DNA from: Gemmatimonadota bacterium
Lineage (GTDB): Bacteria; Gemmatimonadota; Gemmatimonadetes; Gemmatimonadales; GWC2-71-9
Direction: 5' to 3'
Assembly: GCA_003246755.1 (NCBI GenBank)
Contig: QKDC01000157.1
Span: forward strand, 1 to 44,423
DNA length: 44,423 nucleotides
How positions within the stretch are numbered: the stretch's first letter is position 1; each line of letters begins with the position of its first letter. Shown here piece after piece: positions 25,456-34,046 of this stretch. Made by a program: the position numbers and the translations under genes. The notes below the pieces were generated by a model that saw only the letters and a list, made by a program, of their open reading frames with translations, searched no databases and had not been told where the DNA came from.

Positions 25456-26726
25456 GTCTCTTCAAGGTTTCCCGTCCGGCCACGTGGCAGGCATGTGTCT
25501 CATGTGGCGAGGAGTTTCTCGAATCCCAGCCCGTCACGCGGTGTGGGTGCGGTGGACTTCTCGAAGTGCGTCATCGAGGGATCGATGCCTCCCCTGCCGA
25601 ACTTCAAGCCGCGTTCCGGACACGGCACCAGAGCGTGGAAGGACCGTACCGATCGGGAGTCTGGAGATATCGCGAGCTGGTGCTGCCAAGTGCGCCCGCC
25701 GACATGATCGTGACCCATCCCGAGGGAAACACTCCCCTGCTGGAGCGTGCCACCGTGACCTCCTGGACGGGTTTGGAGTTCCTCAGGATGAAGCACGAGG
25801 GCCACAACCCCACCGGGTCCTTCAAGGACCGGGGCATGACCGTCGGCGTCACCCAGGCTCGGCGCGCGAACGCCCGAGCCGTCGCCTGTGCCTCAACCGG
25901 CAATACGGCGGCTTCCATGGCAGCCTATGCGGCACAGGCCACGCTTCCAGCCTTCGTGCTGATTCCCAGAGGTGGCGTCAGCGTGGGAAAACTGGCCCAG
26001 ATCCATGCCTATGGGGCGAGTGTCATCGAAGTCCTCGGCGATTTCGACGACTGTCTCAGAGTGCTCGAGGCGGTGGCGCCAAGCCTCGACATCTACCTGC
26101 TCAACTCGATCAACCCATTCCGAGTCGAAGGGCAGAAGACCGTTGTGTACGACCTCCTCGATCAGCTCGACTGGGATCCGCCGGAATGGATCGTCTTCCC
26201 GGCCGGCAACTTGGGGAACACGGCCGCCTTCGGGAAGGCGCTCGAGGAGGCCTTCAGCTGGGGCCTGATCCCCCGGTTGCCACGGCTCGCGGCCATCCAG
26301 GCGGCCGGAGCAGCTCCTTTTGCGGCGGGGTTTCGGGAAGGATTTGCACGGCGGCATCGGGTGAGGGCGGAAACCATCGCCACGGCGATCCGGATCGGGG
26401 ACCCCGCTTCGTGGGACCGAGCGCGGGTCTCGATCGAGCGTACCAACGGAGTGGTCACCACCGTGACGGACGAGCAGATCCTCGCGGCCAAGCGGGTGGT
26501 CGATCACTCCGGGGTGGGGTGCGAGCCGGCGAGCGCGGCAAGCATCGCCGGGGCCCGCCGGTTGAGGGAAGAAGGGCTCATCAGCCGAGACGATCGCGTC
26601 GTGGCCGTGCTCACCGGACACATCCTGAAAGACCCCGGCGCCATCCTCGATGACGCCGAAGGGCCGAGAGTCGTCGCCGTCGAGCCAACCACGGAAGCGG
26701 TGACTCGGGCGATCATGACCTCCTAG
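25452..26726 (+). CDS. thrC: Threonine synthase
   Basis: PLP enzyme converting O-phosphohomoserine to threonine. 424 aa from GTG 25452. A short N-terminal zinc-ribbon-like motif (Cys15, Cys18, Cys31, Cys33) is followed by the PLP segment NPTGSFKDRGM with Lys125, then STGNTAASMAAYAA and the phosphate-binding PAGNLGNTAAFGKALEEA. HSGVGCEPASAASIAGARRL near the C-terminus is typical of the shorter threonine synthase class. It is coupled to thrB and converges on the peroxiredoxin gene, with a 4-nt gap and no terminator. Confidence 0.95.
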   Translation: MSLFKVSRPATWQACVSCGEEFLESQPVTRCGCGGLLEVRHRGIDASPAELQAAFRTRHQSVEGPYRSGVWRYRELVLPSAPADMIVTHPEGNTPLLERATVTSWTGLEFLRMKHEGHNPTGSFKDRGMTVGVTQARRANARAVACASTGNTAASMAAYAAQATLPAFVLIPRGGVSVGKLAQIHAYGASVIEVLGDFDDCLRVLEAVAPSLDIYLLNSINPFRVEGQKTVVYDLLDQLDWDPPEWIVFPAGNLGNTAAFGKALEEAFSWGLIPRLPRLAAIQAAGAAPFAAGFREGFARRHRVRAETIATAIRIGDPASWDRARVSIERTNGVVTTVTDEQILAAKRVVDHSGVGCEPASAASIAGARRLREEGLISRDDRVVAVLTGHILKDPGAILDDAEGPRVVAVEPTTEAVTRAIMTS

Positions 26727-26730
26727 GGAC

Positions 26731-27291
26731 TCACGACCCAGCCATCGTCTTCGCCACCGCCGCCTCGAGTTCACGATAGGCAGATGCGTCCACCTCGCGA
26801 AACGGTGCCATCACCTCTGCGATCTTTCCTTCGCGATCGATGATGAAGAGTGAGCGATTGTCGATGTTCCGTCCGGGTACGGTCGCGCCGTAGAGACGAC
26901 CCACGTCGCCCGAGATATCGCTCAGGAACATGAATGGGTAGTTCTTGTCTCTGGCCCAGGAATGCAGCGCCGAATCCGGGTCGGTGCTGATCGCGAGTAG
27001 GGTCACTCCCTCACCATTGTTGAAGATCTTCGCGTACTGATCACGGTACGCGTCCATTTGAATCGTTCAACCACTACTCCGGGCGCGATAGAAGAATGCG
27101 ATTACGACGACCTGACCTCGGAAATCACGGAGACTCACCAGCTCGCCGGTACCAGTTCGATCGGCCGAAATCAGAGTGAAATCGGGTGCCTCGGTTCCCA
27201 CTTCGAGAGGTCGAGGTGGTTCGGCCTGCTGTGCCTGAAGCGGACCCGCGAGGAGCGCCGGAATCACAGCGGCCAAGAGCAGTCGGTTCAT
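26731..27291 (-). CDS. Candidate selenoprotein: secreted AhpC/TSA (Prx/BCP-like) peroxiredoxin with in-frame UGA (Sec) at the peroxidatic position
   Basis: The ORF track splits this gene into 27067-27513 and 26731-27057, but both are in one frame separated only by TGA at 27069-27067. Read through, ATG 27291 gives 186 residues: signal peptide (LLLAAVIPALLAGPLQAQ), then VGTEAPDFTL and LRDFRGQVVVIAFFYRARSSG-U-TIQMDAYRDQY, then LLAISTDPDSALHSWARDKNYPFMFLSD, GATVPG and RSLFIIDREGKI, a complete thioredoxin-fold peroxiredoxin. The UGA (residue 75) sits exactly where GC(T) holds the peroxidatic cysteine. No other cysteine exists in the protein, so without Sec it would have no redox centre. A hairpin suited to a bacterial SECIS follows. 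The ATG overlaps the upstream dehydrogenase stop (ATGA). Expected role: reduction of peroxides outside the cytoplasm. A nonsense pseudogene is the alternative. Confidence 0.85.
27031..27069 (-). promoter_or_regulatory. Candidate bacterial SECIS element (with UGA codon)
   Basis: On the minus strand, UGA is followed by 14 nt and then CGCGUAC-cgugauca-GUACGCG: a perfect 7-bp stem with an 8-nt loop inside the coding region. The UGA-to-loop distance is 21 nt and the second loop base is G. Both fit the general bacterial SECIS description as I remember it (stem-loop just 3' of UGA, loop about 16-37 nt away, G within the first two loop positions). Confidence 0.7.
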
Positions 27292-28535
27292 GATCCATCC
27301 CCTTTGCGAGTAGAAACGCGCCAGATTTTCCCTTCGCGATCGGCGCTGAGATAGAGTGAGCCATCGGGTCCGACGGCAACCCCAGTGAACCGGATGCTGT
27401 CGTGCGCACCGGAAGGCGCGGCAAAGGTCTCGAAACGCCCCGTGGCCACCCCTTCCGTGAAGGGCGCGAACACGACGCGGAAACCCGCCTGTGGGGAGGG
27501 CGCGCGGTTCCACGATCCGTGGAAGGTGATAAAGGCACCATTCCGGTATGCCGACGGGAATTGCGAACCGGTGTAGAACGCCGTCGCAATCGGCGCCCAG
27601 TGCGCCGGGAACCCGATGGCGGGTTGCGTCCGCGTGTCACAGTCCCCCACCTCGGACCCGGTCCCACCGTATTCGGGGTTCAAGAGCTTCTTCCCCTGCC
27701 GCGGATCGAAGTAGCAGTAGGGCCAGCCGAAGTCGGCACCCGCCGCGAGAGGCCCAAACTCTTCGGCCGGATTCTCTTCAGAGTCTTCGGCGGTGTAACC
27801 CCAGTTCTGGGCCAACTGGTCGCGACCGTGGACCGCGCCCCAGAGTACACCCGTCGTTGGTTCGATGGCGATCGCCTCGGCATTTCGCAGCCCTGTGGCA
27901 TGTCGCACGCCGTCACTTTGTGTCTGACCCACCCGCCTGGCGTCGAACCGCCAGATCCCCGCGCGGGTCTCGAGTTCGGTGCACGGGTCATGGCCAGGCG
28001 AATTCGCTTGCCGGTTCTGCACCTGGCAGCTGTTCGTCAGCGATCCGACGTTCACGAAGAGAACCCCACCAGACCCGAGGGCCACGGTCTTCGCCGCGTG
28101 CCCCCCGGTGGGGAGGTCGCGGACGATCGTTTCTGCGGGGCCGGCAGGGTGGTCATCACCAAAATGCATGGGAATCCGAAGGACGCGGTCGTTGGGCGAG
28201 AAGTAGATAGCGTCTTCCGCCAGCACCACCCCCGTGCCCCCCATCTCACTGAGAAGGGACACGATATCGAGCATTCCATCGCCGTCCGTGTCGCGAAGAA
28301 GCAGCAGTCCGCCACCGCTCCCGTCGCGTCGCCCCGACCGAGCGGCGATCACATCGCCATTCGGGGCGACGGCAAGGTGCCGGACCGGCCCCAGGTCCTG
28401 GCCCACGAGCTTGGCGCAGAATCCGTCCGGAAGGGTGAGGCCTCCGTTGTCCTCATCACAGGGCGGCGGCGATTGTCCGCTCGCGGCGGAAATCGAGATC
28501 GTGAGGGCGGCAAGGGCGAGAATCGTCAGTCGCAT
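27288..28535 (-). CDS. Secreted PQQ-dependent sugar dehydrogenase family protein (glucose/sorbosone dehydrogenase-like)
   Basis: 415 aa with a signal peptide (MRLTILALAALTISISAASG). The body is a six-bladed propeller of the GSDH/sorbosone dehydrogenase type: LPDGFCAKLVGQDLGPVRHLAVAPNGDVIAA, TGLRNAEAIAIEPTTGVLWGAVHGRDQL, DFGWPYCYFDP, HWAPIATAFYTGSQFPSAYRNGAFITFHGSWNR, and RFTGVAVGPDGSLYLSADREGKIWRV. Relatives oxidise aldoses or sorbosone with PQQ in the periplasm. Several cysteines (PCDEDNGG, DGFC, WPYC, GDCDTRT) may form disulfides. The stop overlaps the selenoprotein start (ATGA), so both products are exported and probably co-made. The exact substrate cannot be read from sequence. Confidence 0.88.
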   Translation of the reverse strand: MRLTILALAALTISISAASGQSPPPCDEDNGGLTLPDGFCAKLVGQDLGPVRHLAVAPNGDVIAARSGRRDGSGGGLLLLRDTDGDGMLDIVSLLSEMGGTGVVLAEDAIYFSPNDRVLRIPMHFGDDHPAGPAETIVRDLPTGGHAAKTVALGSGGVLFVNVGSLTNSCQVQNRQANSPGHDPCTELETRAGIWRFDARRVGQTQSDGVRHATGLRNAEAIAIEPTTGVLWGAVHGRDQLAQNWGYTAEDSEENPAEEFGPLAAGADFGWPYCYFDPRQGKKLLNPEYGGTGSEVGDCDTRTQPAIGFPAHWAPIATAFYTGSQFPSAYRNGAFITFHGSWNRAPSPQAGFRVVFAPFTEGVATGRFETFAAPSGAHDSIRFTGVAVGPDGSLYLSADREGKIWRVSTRKGDGS

Positions 28536-28574
28536 GGCATTGGACGGGTTGGTGAGAGAAAGTTTCCCCAGCGA

Positions 28575-28602
28575 ATCCTAACCCTGAATGACCCCCGAGC
28601 AA
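28575..28602 (-). promoter_or_regulatory. Possible promoter for the dehydrogenase-selenoprotein operon
   Basis: Minus-strand TTGCTC (28602-28597) and TAGGAT (28580-28575) are separated by 16 nt, placing transcription start about 33 nt before the dehydrogenase ATG. The hexamers are imperfect, so this is a candidate only. Confidence 0.35.
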
Positions 28603-28611
28603 TACGGGGTC
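28590..28611. repeat. Inverted repeat overlapping the candidate -35
   Basis: GACCCC-cgagcaatac-GGGGTC is a perfect 6-nt inverted repeat in the divergent gap between the dehydrogenase and ettA. It overlaps the candidate minus-strand -35 and lies 23 nt before the ettA start, so it could serve as an operator for either direction; a chance GC-rich repeat is also possible. Confidence 0.35.
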
Positions 28612-28633
28612 GGCAAGGCTAACTTTTCGGGCT

Positions 28634-30313
<1,680 letters not shown>

Positions 30314-30316
30314 CCG

Positions 30317-32527
30317 ATGGCCACCGACGACAAGATCCCTCCACTCCCGGAACGCATCGAGGGCCTGGCACGGCTCGCTCAGAATCTCTCCTGGAGCTGG
30401 CACCGTCAGGCCCGAGACCTCTTCCGGCAAGTCGATGAACTGCTCTGGCACCAGACGCGGCACAACCCGATCCGAGTCCTCCAAGGAGTCGATCCCGAAC
30501 GACTCGAACGGCTCGCCAACTCCCCGGCGTTTCTCGAAGCGTACGATGCGACGGTGGCATGGCTCGACCACGAGCGTGATGCCTCCGAAACCTGGTTCGC
30601 TCGTCACCACGCTGAGCTTCGTGCACAAGGGCCGATTGCGTACTTCTGTGCGGAATTCGGCATCCACAACTCGGTACCGATCTATTCCGGGGGACTCGGG
30701 GTCCTTGCCGGAGATCACTGCAAGGCGGCCTCCGACCTCGGCGTCCCACTGATAGGCCTGGGGCTCTTTTACCGGCATGGCTACTTCGATCAGCGACTCC
30801 GTCTCGATGGATGGCAGGAGAACACCGATGAGGTCGTCGACACCCGGATCATTCCCGTGGCCCCGGTGGCTGCGCCGAATGGGTCATCCTACCTGGCAAC
30901 CGTCGAGACATTCGGGCGACCGGTACACATCCGTGCTTGGAGTACTCAGGTCGGGCGCGTTCCGCTCTATCTCCTGGATACGGACCTCGAGGAGAATCAC
31001 GCCGATGACCGCACCCTGCTGAGTCGCCTCTATGGCGGCGGGGAGGACCTCCGCCTCCGGCAGGAGTGGCTCCTCGGCACCGGTGGTGTGCGAGTGCTCC
31101 GAGCCCTGGGTCACCACCCCGGTGCCTGGCATGCCAATGAAGGCCATGCGGCATTCATGTTTCTCGAGCGCATTCGCGAACTCACGACCGCCGGCTCATC
31201 CTTCGAAGAGGCGGTGGCGTCGGTTCGCGCCACCTCGATCTTCACCACCCACACTCCCGTTCCCGCGGGACATGACACCTTCGACCCGCAACAGGTCGCC
31301 GAATGCACGGGACCGGTGTGGGACGAGCTGGGGCTCTCGCGCGAGCGGTTTCTGGCGCTCGCCGCGCACCCCAAGAACCACGGCGGCCGATTTGAAATGA
31401 CGGCACTCGCCCTGCGTCTCTCCGCGGCGGTCAATGGGGTCTCGCTTCGCCACGGGGCCGTCTCACGCCAACTGTGGCAGCCCTTCTGGCCCGGCCGATC
31501 GTCCGACCAAGTCCCGATCGGGGCGGTGACCAATGGCGTTCATCTCGCCACCTGGATGGCCAACCCCGTCATGGACCTGCTCGACAAACACCTCGGCGTC
31601 GAATGGGGCAGCCGCCGGGATGATCGTTCGCTGTGGGAACGGATCGATTCTCTCGATGCCACGGCCCTCTGGGAAGTCCATCTCCGGCTCAAGGACACGC
31701 TGTTCCGCTTCATGCGCGAGGATGCCCGCCGCCACTTCGCTGACGAGTGGAAGGACGCGACACAGGTGGCCGGAGCGGGCACGCTGCTCGATCCGAGAGC
31801 GTTGACCATCGGCTTTGCGCGGCGGTTTGCGACCTATAAGCGCGCCCACCTGATTTTCAGCGATCCCGAGCGCCTGCATCGTCTTCTGGTCCACCCGCGT
31901 CGACCGGTGCAACTGATCATGGCGGGGAAAGCCCATCCCGCCGACACTCCTGGGAAGGAGGTGCTCCAGCGAGTGTACCGGTTCACCCACGACCCCTTCT
32001 ACGAGGGTCGCGTTGCCTTCGTGGAAGACTACGGCATGCACCGAGCCCACCTGTTAGTCCAGGGAGTCGACCTCTGGCTCAACCTCCCGCGTGTCCCTCA
32101 CGAGGCGAGCGGCACCAGCGGGATGAAGGCGGCACTCAACGGAGTGCCCCAACTCTCGACCTTGGACGGGTGGTGGGAAGAAGGCTTCTCCGGGAACAAC
32201 GGCTGGGCGCTTCCCAGCCTGGATGCCGACCTGACACCGGACGAGGCCGATGCTCAGGATACCGAGGCCCTGTATCAGGTTCTCGAAGAGGAGATCGTCC
32301 CGTTGTTCTATCGGCGGGACGACGACGACATCCCCTTCGACTGGGTCGACCGCATGCGCCACGCGATCCGTGTCGCCATCACCCACTTCACCGCCGATCG
32401 GATGGTGAAGGAGTACACCACGGTCGCCTATGCACCGGCCCTGAAGGGGACTCCGCTCACCGACACGCCCCCACCTCTCCTGCGGGGAGAGGAGGAGGAT
32501 GCGAACACGCCGGTGCGCGGTGACTGA
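30317..32527 (+). CDS. glgP: Alpha-glucan phosphorylase (TIGR02094 type)
   Basis: Phosphorolysis of alpha-1,4-glucans to glucose-1-phosphate. 736 aa, matching the shorter, Thermus-like phosphorylase class rather than the ~800-aa E. coli type. N-terminal LARNLSWSWH-like LAQNLSWSWHRQARDLF and IAYFCAEFGIHNSVPIYSGGLGVLAGDHCKAASDLGVPLIGLGLFYRHGYF are class signatures. HANEGHAAFM and FTTHTPVPAGHD follow. The PLP lysine is Lys604 in EASGTSGMKAALNG. The C-terminal 20 residues are low complexity and overlap no gene if glgA starts at 32592. Confidence 0.94.
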   Translation: MATDDKIPPLPERIEGLARLAQNLSWSWHRQARDLFRQVDELLWHQTRHNPIRVLQGVDPERLERLANSPAFLEAYDATVAWLDHERDASETWFARHHAELRAQGPIAYFCAEFGIHNSVPIYSGGLGVLAGDHCKAASDLGVPLIGLGLFYRHGYFDQRLRLDGWQENTDEVVDTRIIPVAPVAAPNGSSYLATVETFGRPVHIRAWSTQVGRVPLYLLDTDLEENHADDRTLLSRLYGGGEDLRLRQEWLLGTGGVRVLRALGHHPGAWHANEGHAAFMFLERIRELTTAGSSFEEAVASVRATSIFTTHTPVPAGHDTFDPQQVAECTGPVWDELGLSRERFLALAAHPKNHGGRFEMTALALRLSAAVNGVSLRHGAVSRQLWQPFWPGRSSDQVPIGAVTNGVHLATWMANPVMDLLDKHLGVEWGSRRDDRSLWERIDSLDATALWEVHLRLKDTLFRFMREDARRHFADEWKDATQVAGAGTLLDPRALTIGFARRFATYKRAHLIFSDPERLHRLLVHPRRPVQLIMAGKAHPADTPGKEVLQRVYRFTHDPFYEGRVAFVEDYGMHRAHLLVQGVDLWLNLPRVPHEASGTSGMKAALNGVPQLSTLDGWWEEGFSGNNGWALPSLDADLTPDEADAQDTEALYQVLEEEIVPLFYRRDDDDIPFDWVDRMRHAIRVAITHFTADRMVKEYTTVAYAPALKGTPLTDTPPPLLRGEEEDANTPVRGD

Positions 32528-32591
32528 GACCGGCGACCGACGGTGGGTCGAACGGCCACCCTGCCCTTTGAAGGACTCGGAAGGCCGGCCG

Positions 32592-34046
32592 GTGACGGTC
32601 GTCCACCTCGCCGCCGAGTATGTCCCATTCGCGCGAACCGGTGGTCTCGCCGAGGCGGCGAACGGACTCGCAAAATTCTCCACCTTCGCCGGCCTGGACT
32701 CGGCCGTGATCATGCCGCTTCATCGCTCGGCACGGGAAACGGCGGGCGACCTCGAGGAGGTCGGGGATCGCTTCGAAGTCCGGTTCGGCCCGCACATCCA
32801 CTCGGCGCGGCTCTACCGCATGCGGAAACCCCACGAGCGGGCCCATGTGTTCTTTGTCCGGCACGATGGTTTCTTCGACCGAAAGGGGATCTACGGAGAG
32901 GATGGAGCCGACTATCACGACAATCCCGAACGGTGGGCTTTCTTCTGTCTTGCCGCCTTGGGGGCCCTGCCCCGCATCGCCGATGGCCCGCTGATCCTCC
33001 ATGCGCACGACTGGCACAGTGCACTCGCACTGACATACCTCCGCACCCGATATGCCGGCGATCCCTGGTACGAGCAGGTCAGGACGGTGCTCTCGGTGCA
33101 CAATGCCGGGTATCAGGGTCACCTCCCGGCAGAGGCCGTCGAGTATTTGGGCCTGCCGACCGAGTTGTTCACCTGGCGGCATCTCGAATGGTACGGGAAG
33201 CTCAACCTCCTCAAGGCGGGGCTGGTTTTCACCGATGCGGCGGTCACGGTCAGCCCCAATCACGCCCGTGAGCTCCGCACCCCTGCGGGTGGGTTCGGGC
33301 TCCAGGAAGTGTTTGCGTGGATGGGGCCCCGATTCTCGGGCATCATCAACGGGATCGATCAGATGGGTTGGGATCCAGCAACCGACCCGGAGATCGCCGC
33401 GCACTTCGATGCCCAGAACCTCCAGTCAAAAGCGGAGTGCAAAACCGCCATCCAAGAGAGTTTCGGGCTCGAGCGCCGCTCCGATCTCCCACTCTTCGGG
33501 ATGGCGGCCCGTCTGGTCACGCAAAAAGGTCTGGAGATCATTCTGGGACATCCCCAGCTTCTCGACCTCGACGCACAATTCGTCTTCATTGGCTCGGGTG
33601 AGCCCCGGTTCGAGCGCGCACTCCACCGATGGGCGGCGAGTGCTCCCGGACGGATTGCGGTCGATACCGATTTCACCGACACCCTGGAGCACCAGTTGAT
33701 GGCAGGGGCGGACCTGCTCCTGATGCCCTGCCAATACGAACCCTGCGGGCTGACCCAGATGCGGGCCCAGCGCTATGGCGCGCTCCCTCTCGTGCGGCGC
33801 GTTGGGGGATTGGCGGATACGGTCGATCAGGGCATCACCGGGTTCATCTTCGATGGCTTCGAGGCGGAACCCCTCGTTGGGGCAGCGCTCAGAAGTATCG
33901 ACCTCTTTGCCCGCCCTGGTGAGTGGGAGCGCATGATGCGAGCCGCCATGGCGCGAGACTTCAGCTGGGAGCAATCGGTTGCGAAGTACCTGAACGTTTA
34001 CCGGAGGGTGATCGACGGCACGTTCCGCGCACCAATCGCACCATGA
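32592..34046 (+). CDS. glgA: Glycogen synthase (GT5)
   Basis: Elongates alpha-1,4-glucan from a nucleotide-glucose donor. I place the start at GTG 32592 (MTVVHLAAEYVPFARTGGLAEAA), with GAAGG 8 nt upstream, giving 484 aa versus 477 in E. coli and aligning residue 15 with the donor-binding KTGGL motif. ATG 32499 and GTG 32520 are alternatives that overlap glgP. The usual Lys15 is Arg here (RTGGL). HAHDWHSAL, VHNAGYQG, GIIQGID-like GIINGIDQMGWDP, MAARLVTQKG and YEPCGLTQMRAQRYGALPLVRRVGGLADTV are canonical GT5. The stop overlaps the next GH57 gene (ATGA). Confidence 0.93.
   Translation: MTVVHLAAEYVPFARTGGLAEAANGLAKFSTFAGLDSAVIMPLHRSARETAGDLEEVGDRFEVRFGPHIHSARLYRMRKPHERAHVFFVRHDGFFDRKGIYGEDGADYHDNPERWAFFCLAALGALPRIADGPLILHAHDWHSALALTYLRTRYAGDPWYEQVRTVLSVHNAGYQGHLPAEAVEYLGLPTELFTWRHLEWYGKLNLLKAGLVFTDAAVTVSPNHARELRTPAGGFGLQEVFAWMGPRFSGIINGIDQMGWDPATDPEIAAHFDAQNLQSKAECKTAIQESFGLERRSDLPLFGMAARLVTQKGLEIILGHPQLLDLDAQFVFIGSGEPRFERALHRWAASAPGRIAVDTDFTDTLEHQLMAGADLLLMPCQYEPCGLTQMRAQRYGALPLVRRVGGLADTVDQGITGFIFDGFEAEPLVGAALRSIDLFARPGEWERMMRAAMARDFSWEQSVAKYLNVYRRVIDGTFRAPIAP

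Noticed and set aside
26731-27069. Reading the peroxiredoxin as a nonsense-mutated pseudogene or as two separate small genes
   Set aside because: Both halves are well conserved in one frame, the only interruption is at the catalytic position, no other Cys exists, and a SECIS-like hairpin follows. The second half alone has no ribosome site and starts in mid-fold.
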